Shown: positions 25,677 to 34,211 of the stretch, one piece after another | How positions within the stretch are numbered: the first letter of the stretch is position 1 | Layout: every line of letters starts with the position of its first letter | Assembly: GCA_964609085.1 (NCBI GenBank) | Contig: CAZSRZ010000010.1 | Coordinates: 1 to 64,000, forward strand | Source: JANPLG01 sp964609085 | Lineage (GTDB): Bacteria > Armatimonadota > SYMT01 | DNA: 64,000 bases | Direction: 5' to 3' | Position numbers and translations under genes: made by a program | The notes under the pieces: generated by a model | Told to the model about the DNA's origin: nothing | The model's database searches: none | What the model saw: only the letters and a program-made list of their open reading frames with translations

Positions 25677-26423
25677 TCACAGGTGGAACGCCTCGCCCAG
25701 GTAGTGTTTGCGAGCCAGCGGGTCCGAGGCGATCTCCGTGGTAGTGCCGCTGGCGATGATCTGGCCGTCTTTGACGATGTAGCTGCGATCGGTGGTGGCC
25801 AGCGTTTCCCGGACGTTGTGGTCGGTGATCAGCACGCCGATCCCGCGGCCACGCAGCGAGCGAACGAACTGCTGGATGGCGCCAACTTCGATCGGGTCGA
25901 CGCCGGTGAATGGCTCGTCGAGGAGGATGAAATCCGGCTCCACCGCGAGGCAGCGGGCCAGCTCAACCCGTCGGCGCTCCCCACCGGACAGGGTTGCCGC
26001 CCGCTGGTGACGGAGGTGGGCCAGGTTAAACTCATCCAGCAGGGCGTCCCGTCGAGCGCTGCGTGATCGTCGCCCGAGGCGCTGAAACTGCAGCACCAGG
26101 TCGAGGTTCTCCTCCACGGTCAGTTTGCGGAAGACCGAGGCTTCCTGCGGCAGATACCCGATGCCAAGTCGGGCACGGCGATAGAAGGGCGTCCCGGTGA
26201 TGTTCTTGTCTCCCAGCCACACGCGTCCCCGGTCTGGGCGCAGGAGGCCGACGACCATGTAGAAGGTCGTCGTCTTACCGGCGCCATTCTGGCCCAGGAG
26301 GCCGACCACTTCGCCTTTCCGCACCTCGATGGAGATGCCGTCGACGACGCGGCGCTTCCGAAAGCTCTTGATCAGAGATTCCGTCCGGATGACCTCGCTC
26401 AAGGATTCATCCGCCGCTTCCAA
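25677..26423 (-). CDS. lptB: LPS export ABC transporter ATP-binding protein LptB
   Basis: 248 residues. Walker A GLLGQNGAGKTTTFYMVVGL, Q-loop YLPQEASVFRKLTVEEN, signature LSGGERRRVELARCL, Walker B FILLDEPFTGVDP and H-loop ITDHNVRETL are all present. YLPQEASVFRKLTVEENL is diagnostic of LptB rather than LivF/LivG. It powers lipopolysaccharide extraction with the LptF/G permease gene that follows. The first 17 bases overlap the end of the lptA-like gene, so translation is coupled. Confidence 0.95.
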   Translation of the reverse strand: MEAADESLSEVIRTESLIKSFRKRRVVDGISIEVRKGEVVGLLGQNGAGKTTTFYMVVGLLRPDRGRVWLGDKNITGTPFYRRARLGIGYLPQEASVFRKLTVEENLDLVLQFQRLGRRSRSARRDALLDEFNLAHLRHQRAATLSGGERRRVELARCLAVEPDFILLDEPFTGVDPIEVGAIQQFVRSLRGRGIGVLITDHNVRETLATTDRSYIVKDGQIIASGTTTEIASDPLARKHYLGEAFHL

Positions 26424-27471
26424 CGCCGGCGGGTTTCTCGGCCGGCTTTTTCTCCGGGGGCGGCATCTCGCCGGCGGGCTTCTTTGGCGGAGTGGGGACG
26501 GAGACTGTCCCCTGCTTCAGGCGACGGTATCCGGTCTTGTTGTTGTAGAGGAAGGTTGTCCCCTGGTACACCTGCGGCTTCTCCTGACCCGGGTCGAGCA
26601 CCGTTGCATACGCGTCGCCCTCCATCGTCAGCAGATTCGTTTCGCGATCAAAGGTGCCTTTGTTGCCGGTGGCATGGACCACGCTGCCGTTGTCGCTCTT
26701 CCCGTCGTAAACGACCTTCTCCTCGGCGAGTGCGGTATTGATCTCGTTGTTCTTCTGCTCCACGGTGAACCGGATGGTCTTCGCGGAAAGAGTGGAGCTG
26801 GGCCGGACCATCTTCGGCGAGCCGACCGCGACGTATTCCTGGGTCCCGGCATTCTGTGTGATCTTGTCTGCGATCAAGTCCGCGGGCTCAGGCGGGGTCT
26901 TGCCCTCGGTGCCCTTCGGTTCCACGTGAGCCCTGGCCTGGGCGGAGGCGGACCGCTGCACGACATTGACCTTCGTCTTCTGGTCGAAGTCGACCCGGAG
27001 CCCGGTGATCACGGCCGGCCTCGCGAGCCGGGGAGACTCCTGCGTCATCACCACGCCTTCAGCCTCGCTGCCGCGTAGAAAACCCTTCTGATCGATGTGG
27101 TAGTACTCCAGGTAGTTGCCCTTGCCCGTCATCTTCGTTCCGGCCTCAAGGTCGCGGCGCTCCAGACTAACCTTGCCTTCGCTGACCGACTTCTCTGCCT
27201 CGTTGGCGGCGTTCATTTGCACCGTCATCTTGTCGGCGGTGAGCCGGCTGTCCCGCGTGAGGACCTCACAGTGGCCCGTGAGGATGTACTGGCGAGCCGC
27301 GAGGTCGTACTCCAGATCGTCCGACAGGATTACCGTCTCGCCGAGTTGGACTCGCTGAGTAGCCCCGGCGACCTGAGCGGGCACCGGACGCGGTTGCGCC
27401 AGTAGCCCGAGCGCCAGCAGGGGCGCCCAGACAAGGACGAATGCCGTTCGCATGCCAGACTGGGTCATCAT
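26407..27471 (-). CDS. lptA: LptA/OstA-like periplasmic LPS transport protein
   Basis: 354 residues from the ATG at 27471, which follows GAGGTGG; an adjacent in-frame ATG is equivalent. A signal peptide (MRTAFVLVWAPLLALGLLAQ, within the first 30 residues, ending PVPAQ) leads to OstA-type beta repeats (LSDDLEYDLAARQYILTGHC, LTADKMTVQMN, and later SAKTIRFTV, TGNKGTFDRETNLLTMEGDA). LptA forms the periplasmic bridge for LPS. It is about twice the size of enterobacterial LptA, with two OstA-like halves. The C-terminus ends in a Pro/Lys-rich tail (PPPEKKPAEKPAGVGSGG), likely disordered. Confidence 0.85.
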   Translation of the reverse strand: MMTQSGMRTAFVLVWAPLLALGLLAQPRPVPAQVAGATQRVQLGETVILSDDLEYDLAARQYILTGHCEVLTRDSRLTADKMTVQMNAANEAEKSVSEGKVSLERRDLEAGTKMTGKGNYLEYYHIDQKGFLRGSEAEGVVMTQESPRLARPAVITGLRVDFDQKTKVNVVQRSASAQARAHVEPKGTEGKTPPEPADLIADKITQNAGTQEYVAVGSPKMVRPSSTLSAKTIRFTVEQKNNEINTALAEEKVVYDGKSDNGSVVHATGNKGTFDRETNLLTMEGDAYATVLDPGQEKPQVYQGTTFLYNNKTGYRRLKQGTVSVPTPPKKPAGEMPPPEKKPAEKPAGVGSGG

Positions 27472-27481
27472 CGGTTCCACC

Positions 27482-28351
27482 TCATCGATCCCTTGCAGCG
27501 CGTCGCCCCGGGCGCACGGCGCGTCTTCCGGCCGCGACGCCCTTCCGACCCGGTCCACTCCGTTGCATCACCGTTCGGGTCTGTCCCCACACCCGACCTC
27601 GCTGAAGCTTGGTGTCCGAATGCAGCCTTTGACCGGTGACGCGCGTGCCCGGGTCGTCCACCACCACATGCCCCTCAGCGTCCAGGATGTTCGTCTTGAG
27701 GTTCCACCGCACCCGGTCGCCCCGCATGCTCTGACCCTCTTTATTCCGTCCAGAGCCGCCCCGGTTCATGGTAACGACATCATTCAGAACTTCCGCGTAC
27801 GGCCCCTCGGCGGTGAATTCCACGACCCCGCCCTTCATCGACTGCATCCTGGCGGTTTCGAGGATCAGCAGCCCGGAGTCCGAGACCCAGGTTGCCTTGC
27901 GGGCATCGATGATGGTCTTCTCGTCGGCCGTCACCCCGTGGACCGGCGTATCGCTGATCAGCCGGCTGCCGTCCCAGGTGGAGTGGGGGCTGTCCAGGGT
28001 CATCTGAAACTTGCCCTTCTGGAAGAGTCGGCTGTGAGAATCGTGCAGCTCAATCGGCCCCTGGAGTGCGGATCGGTTTCCCAGCAGCCCGTCCAGGTGC
28101 TTGACATGCGACTCGAGGAGCCGGCGTCCTTTGGGGTCATCCACAGTGAACTGGTTGTTTGTGCCGGCGACGGTGGATCGTGTCGGGGCGGGGCTGTTCT
28201 GTCCGGGCAGCGAGCTCGGACCACCTCCCGGCCGGGGCGCGGGTGCGTTGCCGGTCGGCACGGGGGCAATGCAGCCCGCGAGAGCCAGGAGCAGCAGCAT
28301 GGCGGCTGGGCCGGCTGCGTGGGGGACGAAGGGTGACGACGCGGGCCTCAT
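27482..28351 (-). CDS. LptC-like LPS export lipoprotein
   Basis: 289 residues from the ATG at 28351, which overlaps the glycosyltransferase stop by four bases. The N-terminus has a lipoprotein signal (PAAMLLLLALAGC, lipobox LAGC) followed by a Pro/Ser/Gly linker. The body has LptC/OstA-like strands (KGKFQMTLDSPHSTWDGSRL, KTIIDARKATWVSDSGLLIL, MRGDRVRWNLKTNILDAEGH). Position between lptA and a glycosyltransferase supports LptC, though anchoring by lipid rather than a transmembrane helix differs from the enterobacterial protein. The last 45 residues are basic and low in complexity. Confidence 0.75.
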   Translation of the reverse strand: MRPASSPFVPHAAGPAAMLLLLALAGCIAPVPTGNAPAPRPGGGPSSLPGQNSPAPTRSTVAGTNNQFTVDDPKGRRLLESHVKHLDGLLGNRSALQGPIELHDSHSRLFQKGKFQMTLDSPHSTWDGSRLISDTPVHGVTADEKTIIDARKATWVSDSGLLILETARMQSMKGGVVEFTAEGPYAEVLNDVVTMNRGGSGRNKEGQSMRGDRVRWNLKTNILDAEGHVVVDDPGTRVTGQRLHSDTKLQRGRVWGQTRTVMQRSGPGRKGVAAGRRAVRPGRRAARDR

Positions 28352-29070
28352 CGGGTGAAACGATACTTCAAGAGCGTCCAGATGGCGACCACGCCATCCT
28401 GCCAGCGGATCTTCTTTCCCGAATCGTAGGAGCTGGGAGAATACTCGATCGGCAGCTCCGCAATCTCCACGCCGCGTCGTCGCACTTTCGCAGTCACCTC
28501 CGGGCAAAACTCGAAGCGGGTGCACGTGAGGGGGATCGACTTGAGCAGCACCGCTTCGAATACCTTGTAGCACGTCGCCTCGTCTGTAATGCGCGCGCCG
28601 AACAAAAGGTTGGCCATCAACGCCAGGAGGCGATTGCAGAGATAGTTGGGCAATTCCATCTTGGGCCGGCCGGCAAGGAAGCGGGAGCCGTAGACCACCC
28701 GCGACAGCCCGGCGAAGATGGGCTCGGCGAGGCGGATGAGATCGGCCGGGTTGTACTCGAGGTCCGCATCCTGAATCGCAATCACCTCTCCGCGAACCTC
28801 GGCCAGGGCGGTCCGGATGGCGGCGCCTTTGCCCTGATTGACCGCATGGCGCAGCAAGCGGATGTTGCGCTCCTGTTCGAGGAGTTGGCTGGTCCCGTCG
28901 GTGCACGCGTCGTCCACTACGACGATTTCGATGTCGAAGTGAAGTTCCGGCGACTGCAGAGCGCGGACCCGATCGAGCGCGGCGTGGATCGTCTCCCGCT
29001 CGTTGAAGACGGGGATGACGATGGAGAGGAGTGGCCGAAGGTCTGCCCCGGATTGGAGGTTGACGCTCAC
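28348..29070 (-). CDS. Family 2 glycosyltransferase (polyprenyl-phosphate sugar synthase type)
   Basis: 240 residues from a GTG overlapping the previous stop by four bases. GT-A fold: LLSIVIPVFNERETIHAALD, IEIVVVDDACTDGTSQLL, NQGKGAAIRTALAEVRGEVI, and the DxD motif in IQDADLEYNPADL. The compact length and these motifs match dolichol/undecaprenyl-phosphate mannosyl- or glucosyltransferases, which make the lipid-linked donors used by GT-C enzymes. Two GT-C-like genes lie directly upstream, so it probably supplies them. Confidence 0.88.
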   Translation of the reverse strand: MSVNLQSGADLRPLLSIVIPVFNERETIHAALDRVRALQSPELHFDIEIVVVDDACTDGTSQLLEQERNIRLLRHAVNQGKGAAIRTALAEVRGEVIAIQDADLEYNPADLIRLAEPIFAGLSRVVYGSRFLAGRPKMELPNYLCNRLLALMANLLFGARITDEATCYKVFEAVLLKSIPLTCTRFEFCPEVTAKVRRRGVEIAELPIEYSPSSYDSGKKIRWQDGVVAIWTLLKYRFTR

Positions 29071-30419
29071 CTTCCCGGTCCTCCGGTCGCGGTCGCAAAC
29101 GCAGGCCCCACCACGCCGAAGAGTGCGTAGATCGCCAGTACGCACATGCACGCGATCAGGCAGAGCGCCACCTCGCGCTCTCGGCGGCCGGCGAGGACCA
29201 GCCACCCGCCCGCGAACGCTCCGGCGATGCCCCCGATGGCCGGGAAGAGATACCGACCCTGCGCCTGGAAGTAGGTGGCATTGAAGTTGATGAATACGGC
29301 GAGTACGAAGAGCGCATGGACAGCGACCACGGCAGCGCCGCCGCGCCCGCCCGACGAGTTCACATGCTTCCGGGCGCGGAAGTGGGCGAGAGCGGCACCG
29401 GCGATCGGTGGAATGAGCGCGGCGTTGAGAACCGGATAGAGCCAGGACCGAGGAGGGTAGCCAGGCCCAACCACCCCCATCCACAGCTCCGGGCGATCGG
29501 GATTGAGGTGCCCGAAGGCTCCCCAGAAGCTGCCGGCGAGCGTGGGAATCACCATGCGCGAGAGGTACTGCCCGAAACTCCAGCCGAGTTCGTCGCGGAA
29601 TTGCTGCCAGCGAGTGGTGTCCGCGAAGTACCAGTTGAAGGCGGCCTGACCGAGAACGTCGCCGTAGAGAGCGCGATTGCGGAGCAGCCACCAGCCGCAA
29701 AGGAGCGCTCCGCACGCCGCCGCTACCCCGCTGGCGCGAAGGAACTCGGCCCAGACCTTGCGTTCCTCGACGTGTTGCCCGCGAGCACCGAGGTAGAGCG
29801 CCACCAGCAACGGTGGCGCCAGCATCAGGTTGGCTTGCCGCGCGAGGAAAGCGGCTGACACGACGACCGCGACGGCCACGGCGCGCCGATTGCTCCAGCC
29901 GTCGCGGACGCCGATCGCCATCAGCAGCAGAGAGCCCGTAGCCAGCGCCTCCGCCAGGGAGTCGTTACTCACCGATGCCTGCACCGCCAGTCGCATCGGC
30001 AGCAGGGCGGCAAAGCCGGTGGCAAGCACGGCGAGCCATTCGCGCCCCGGGGCGAGGACGCAGGCTAGCCGCCAGACGAGCAGCGTTCCCGCCAGCCCGC
30101 AGACGATGCCGACGAACCGGCAAGCCTGAGCACCGCCGTCGCCGCCTGCCGCCATTCGCCCGACGGCATAGGCCGGGACACAGACCACGTAATAGAGCGG
30201 CGGCTGATGGGCCTCGTAGTTGGTGTCGGTCTGGATTTGCCGTGATCGACTCAGATCCAGGCGCGGAAGTGTCCCCGCGGTTGCGAGGTGCCGCACGTAA
30301 CCCAGGTGCGCCGCCTCGTCCGGGGCTTCGCCCACCGGAGTGAGCCAGGCGAAGCCGATCGACAGCAGGCCCGAGGCCGTCAACAACAGGAGGATTGGAA
30401 CGGGGATGCGCGGTCTCAT
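29067..30419 (-). CDS. DUF2142/GT-C-like integral membrane glycosyltransferase
   Basis: 450 residues with about ten hydrophobic helices. The first periplasmic loop has APDEAAHLGYVRHLATAG, an acidic motif (PDE-x-x-H) seen in DUF2142 and other GT-C enzymes, and NYEAHQPPLYYVVCVPAYA. It probably transfers a sugar from a polyprenyl phosphate on the outer face of the cytoplasmic membrane. It overlaps the next gene on both sides by four bases (ATGA/GTGA), so it belongs to one tightly coupled unit with the GT2 enzyme and the larger GT-C gene. Confidence 0.78.
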   Translation of the reverse strand: MRPRIPVPILLLLTASGLLSIGFAWLTPVGEAPDEAAHLGYVRHLATAGTLPRLDLSRSRQIQTDTNYEAHQPPLYYVVCVPAYAVGRMAAGGDGGAQACRFVGIVCGLAGTLLVWRLACVLAPGREWLAVLATGFAALLPMRLAVQASVSNDSLAEALATGSLLLMAIGVRDGWSNRRAVAVAVVVSAAFLARQANLMLAPPLLVALYLGARGQHVEERKVWAEFLRASGVAAACGALLCGWWLLRNRALYGDVLGQAAFNWYFADTTRWQQFRDELGWSFGQYLSRMVIPTLAGSFWGAFGHLNPDRPELWMGVVGPGYPPRSWLYPVLNAALIPPIAGAALAHFRARKHVNSSGGRGGAAVVAVHALFVLAVFINFNATYFQAQGRYLFPAIGGIAGAFAGGWLVLAGRREREVALCLIACMCVLAIYALFGVVGPAFATATGGPGR

Positions 30420-32326
30420 CTGATGGCAAATACGATCACGCCTCGGTGACCGATGCGCGCATTTCGAGAGCCGAAGATGGGCACCAGTGCCCCTCGCCGC
30501 TGCGTATCCTGGAGCAGAATCGCCCAGGGTGAACTCTCCGCCCCGCGGTAGAAGTCGTAGTTGACAAGGATGTGCGTGAGCCCCAGTCGTCGCCAGGCTG
30601 CCACAAGATCCCGTCCGTCCACGGCGCTGTCATAGTCGATCAGGTTGTGCTGGAGGGGGTTCGCCCAGAAGTAGGGCCGGTCCAGGTAGAACCCACGGCT
30701 CTCCTGGTACATCCCGAGGCGCACCCGGCCCGGCAGCGCGTTGACGAAGCGGCAGCTCTCGTACAGCCCGGGCAGGCTCCCTGTCAGATAGGCGTCCCGC
30801 TCCATCCCGCCCACCAGGTAACTCACCCCGGTCTGGAGGATTGGGACGTGCATCCAGGCGGAGAGACCCAGCGATAGTGCGAAGAAGACGCCGAGCGCCC
30901 AACGCACAGGTCGGAGTGGGATCAAGGCGGACCCGACGGCGATCACCACGGCAACCGGCGCCAGGACCGGCAAGAGGTAGCGCACCTGCTGGCTAAGGGG
31001 GAACCAGAGGACGACCGACGCAAGGGCGTAGAGACCGAGGAGCCGGACGCGCAGGTCCAGTCCTTTGGCCCAAAAGAGTAACGGCAAGGCTCCCAGCACC
31101 CACGGTCCTGGAGTGCCCAGGAAGTCTCCTGCCAGGCTGCGCTGGTTGATGTAGAAGTGGCGAGCATGCAGGCCGAGGTTCCAGAGGAGCCTGCCGGCGG
31201 CTGTCGGCCCCGAGCCCATCCCGAACGAGGCCTGCTCACCCGCGTAGGCGGCGGCTGCGGCCGGCGTCCAACTGAACGAGTTGGGGAAAACAGAGTAGAA
31301 AAACGGGTAGACGGGATTATGAACCCAGAGCCAGTTCTTGATGTACCACGGGCTCGCCATGATGACGGACGCCGCCCCAAAAGCGAGTACGGCGACCAGT
31401 GCCTCTCCGCGTCGATGGCGCGCCGTGAAGCAGGCTGTCCCCAGCAGCCCTAACCCCAGCAGCCCGAACTGCAGCAGGGCCGTGTACTTGGTGCCGAGGG
31501 CGAAGCCGGTGAGAACGCCGGCGAGGATGGCTCGCGGTAGTCTGGGCTCGTCGCGCTCCGAGCTCCCCAGGAGCACCAGCAGCGCCAATAGCTGGAAGAA
31601 CGCGGTGCCCAGATCCACGTAGGCGGTCGTCAACTGCCACAGGGCGATCGGCATGCCGGCGAAGAGGGCGGCCGCCAGAGGTCCGACCCACCCCGGCGCG
31701 CGCTCACCGCCGATCAATCTGTTCCCCGCCCAGATGCCGAGTGCGGCCGCGGTCCACCATCCGGCGCTCCAGTGGGCAAACTTCGCGAGCGCGGTTCCCT
31801 GCAGCCCCAGCCCGAGTGTGTAGAGCATCTGAAGGGTGAAGGGAAAATTGGTGTGTGAGTCGTAGGCGATCAGCCCGATCCGGCCCTCCTGGAGGTAGAT
31901 CTTGGGTGCCGCGAGATGGTAGCTGAGCCCATCCCAATCCAGTCCGTCCGGGGGGCGGAACACGCCGACCAACGTGACCAACATCATCAAACCAAGGCAG
32001 CCCAACAGCAACCGGGAGGCGGCGCAGGGTGGCGAGGATGCCTTCGGCCCGGCGGTCAGAACTCGCAGGCGGCGAGGGCCGAGGATCGCCGCGGCGGCCA
32101 GCCCGCCGAGGAGAGTTGCCCAGAGGCTCCAGGCGGAGAGCCAGCCGGCCAGGCCCACGCCGAGAATCAGATACGCGTGCGTTCCCATTCCCAACGCCGC
32201 GCAGAGGGGTAGGGCCAGCCGGTCGTCAGGGCGGGGCGGGCGTAGACGCGCCAGCCAGAGCAGCCCGTAACCGATCCACGCCACGGTGAGCAGCGGCGCC
32301 AGAAAGAAGAACAGAAGTAAGGGCAC
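30416..32326 (-). CDS. Large GT-C-type integral membrane protein, putative glycosyltransferase
   Basis: 636 residues with roughly a dozen helices. The first large loop contains PPDGLDWDGLSYHLAAPKIY and, 20 residues on, YDSHTNFPFTLQMLYTLGLG. The D-x-x-x-Y-H motif after the second or third helix is the usual catalytic loop of membrane glycosyltransferases of the GT-C superfamily. A C-terminal soluble segment (SLPGLYESCRFVNALPGRVR and following) lies outside the membrane. It is first in the glycosylation trio. Donor and acceptor are unknown; LPS or a surface polysaccharide is likely from the adjacent lpt genes. Confidence 0.75.
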   Translation of the reverse strand: MPLLLFFFLAPLLTVAWIGYGLLWLARLRPPRPDDRLALPLCAALGMGTHAYLILGVGLAGWLSAWSLWATLLGGLAAAAILGPRRLRVLTAGPKASSPPCAASRLLLGCLGLMMLVTLVGVFRPPDGLDWDGLSYHLAAPKIYLQEGRIGLIAYDSHTNFPFTLQMLYTLGLGLQGTALAKFAHWSAGWWTAAALGIWAGNRLIGGERAPGWVGPLAAALFAGMPIALWQLTTAYVDLGTAFFQLLALLVLLGSSERDEPRLPRAILAGVLTGFALGTKYTALLQFGLLGLGLLGTACFTARHRRGEALVAVLAFGAASVIMASPWYIKNWLWVHNPVYPFFYSVFPNSFSWTPAAAAAYAGEQASFGMGSGPTAAGRLLWNLGLHARHFYINQRSLAGDFLGTPGPWVLGALPLLFWAKGLDLRVRLLGLYALASVVLWFPLSQQVRYLLPVLAPVAVVIAVGSALIPLRPVRWALGVFFALSLGLSAWMHVPILQTGVSYLVGGMERDAYLTGSLPGLYESCRFVNALPGRVRLGMYQESRGFYLDRPYFWANPLQHNLIDYDSAVDGRDLVAAWRRLGLTHILVNYDFYRGAESSPWAILLQDTQRRGALVPIFGSRNARIGHRGVIVFAIR

Positions 32327-32440
32327 GGCGGATGGAGAAAGGGGATCTACGACAACTACGCAAATCCGGGCCGGTCGCTCTCACGGAAGCGGTGAGCTCG
32401 GCCAGTGGGGTCGGGCCAGCCCATGGACTCAGGCATCCCG

Positions 32441-33061
32441 CTACGCGGGCTCATCCTCATCCTGTCGACGGGCCGGCCACCGCGGCCGAAACTCACGTTG
32501 ATCCGGCACCAGGCGCGCGCTCCGCTTCGCCGAGAGCTTCAGGATCTTGCTCGGATCCCAGAACTCATCTGCCAGCCCGTAGTCCAGAATCTCGCGATCG
32601 AACAGGTAGAAGTCTGTGCCCATGTCCGCATTGAGTTGCTCCACCGACTTCCCAGTCGCGGATGAGAGCCGTTCGGCCATGGAGGTGTTCAGGCGGGAAA
32701 GAAACTGGGCGTTCTTCATCAGGTTGGCAGCAAACTCGCGGCCCAGCTCCCAGGAAACCTGGTGCAGCATCGCGATCGCCCCGGGCACGATATAGCGCCG
32801 ACGACCGGCCGCGAGGCAATCTGCTCCACCGGAGAGCGCAACGCCGACGCACAGCGTGTCGATTCGCCCGTGGGCGCGCATCAGGTTTACCAGGCTGAGG
32901 GCATGGAAGCTGGAGCCGCCGTCCGAGTTGATGACCAGCAGGAATTCCCGGTCCCAGTTCTGCAGTATTCGCGAGGTGATCTCGCGGATCTGCTCGTCTG
33001 AGATTTCGCCCGTTAGATAGAGGAAACGATCTTCAGCGCACCAGCGATCAGGTTGACCCAC
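32441..33061 (-). CDS. ClpP-family serine protease-like protein
   Basis: 206 residues from a GTG with no clear SD. The Clp protease fold is visible: LLVINSDGGSSFHALSLVNL, then VGVALSGGADCLAAGRRRYI with the presumed nucleophile Ser77, VPGAIAMLHQVSWELG with His100, and MGTDFYLFDREILDYGLADE with Asp150, aligned to the ClpP triad Ser-His-Asp. The usual SMG around the nucleophile is SGG here. No clpX or other ATPase lies nearby. It could be an unusual ClpP or ClpR paralogue, or a stand-alone peptidase. Activity is inferred from the complete triad. Confidence 0.8.
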   Translation of the reverse strand: MGQPDRWCAEDRFLYLTGEISDEQIREITSRILQNWDREFLLVINSDGGSSFHALSLVNLMRAHGRIDTLCVGVALSGGADCLAAGRRRYIVPGAIAMLHQVSWELGREFAANLMKNAQFLSRLNTSMAERLSSATGKSVEQLNADMGTDFYLFDREILDYGLADEFWDPSKILKLSAKRSARLVPDQREFRPRWPARRQDEDEPA

Positions 33062-33075
33062 GCGAACTGCCTGCC

Positions 33076-33984
33076 TTACTTTTGAGCGTCAGCGAGCAGC
33101 GCCTTGCGCATCTCAGCGACGATTCTGGGCACGGCGACCATGGGATCTTCCTTGGCCTCGTACTCAAGCGTGATGAAGCCACGGTAGCCCGCTTCGCGCA
33201 GGATCTTCACCACCCGCGGGAAATCGGCGTGCTGTGCGGGCTGCCCCTTGGGGGTGATTTCGACCTTGAACTGGACGGTGACGGCGTAGGGAGCGCATCG
33301 GGCGAGATCGGCATAGGGGTCCACCGTGCGGAAGTTGCCCGTGTCGAGATTGATGCCGACCCAAGGTGACTTCGCCCCAGTAACGATCTCGAGGAGCCCG
33401 TCCGGCTCCGCGACCACGCCGCCGTGGTTCTCCATGGCGATGAAGACGCCCCGGCGGGCAGCATGCTCGGACACCAGGTTGAGCGTCTCGATCACGTTGC
33501 GACGGGCCTCGCTCTCCGAGATGCCTTTGGGTGCGGTGCCGGCGAAGGTGCGGATGGCTGGGGAGCCGATAGCCGCCGACACGTCGATCCACCGCTTGAA
33601 GGTCTCAAGCTGCTTGTCTCGCTCCGGCCCAGCGGGATGCGTGAAGGTGTTGCCGATCGGGGTGCCGGTGATCGACTGACCCCAGAAGTGCGCGGCCCGC
33701 TTCAACTCCAGTACGTACTCCATCGTAACTGGTTTCTCGAAGTAGTACTCTGTCAGCTCGACGCCATCCGTTCCCATCTGGGCACACTTCTTGATGAAGT
33801 CGAAGAGCGACATGCTCTTGTTCGCGCCTTCGAGGAATTGGCGGTAGGAATAGGCGGCCACGCTTAGCTTGAAGGGCGCGCCCGGAGTGGACGCACGGCC
33901 CTTTGGGTCCACCGCCGCGAACGCCGGGAGCGCCGGTGCCATCGCCGCTATCCCGGCCCCTGTGAGCAATTGACGTCGATTCAT
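33076..33984 (-). CDS. Tat-exported sugar phosphate isomerase/epimerase-like TIM-barrel protein
   Basis: 302 residues from the ATG at 33984, which has GGAGGG 7 bases upstream. Starts MNRRQLLTGAGIAAMAPALP, a twin-arginine-type signal. The rest is the xylose-isomerase/AP-endonuclease 2 barrel: GVELTEYYFEKPVTM, FIAMENHGGVVAEPDGLL, GINLDTGNFRTVDPY and GFITLEYEAKEDP hold the metal-binding Glu, Asp and His residues. Such secreted proteins are common in Planctomycetota and relatives and are thought to act on sugars outside the cytoplasm. It is divergent from the first PSCyt1 gene, in a region devoted to polymer and sugar use. Confidence 0.85.
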   Translation of the reverse strand: MNRRQLLTGAGIAAMAPALPAFAAVDPKGRASTPGAPFKLSVAAYSYRQFLEGANKSMSLFDFIKKCAQMGTDGVELTEYYFEKPVTMEYVLELKRAAHFWGQSITGTPIGNTFTHPAGPERDKQLETFKRWIDVSAAIGSPAIRTFAGTAPKGISESEARRNVIETLNLVSEHAARRGVFIAMENHGGVVAEPDGLLEIVTGAKSPWVGINLDTGNFRTVDPYADLARCAPYAVTVQFKVEITPKGQPAQHADFPRVVKILREAGYRGFITLEYEAKEDPMVAVPRIVAEMRKALLADAQK

Positions 33985-34211
33985 CGCAATTCCCTCCACC
34001 GCCCCCGGCGACCCTCAGCGAGTCAAGTGAGAATGCGCCATGCGTGCCGCCGATGTCAGGTAATGCCCCTGCCCCGACGCGCGCCGGGTGGGGTACGGCG
34101 CTCGGCGGCGTCGCCGTAGGGGGGGATCCTTGCGGCGGGAAACTTCCGGCGGGATCGCGTGTCCCCAATTCCCGTCTCCCCGACGGGCGGGAGGCGCGCC
34201 ACAGGATCAGA

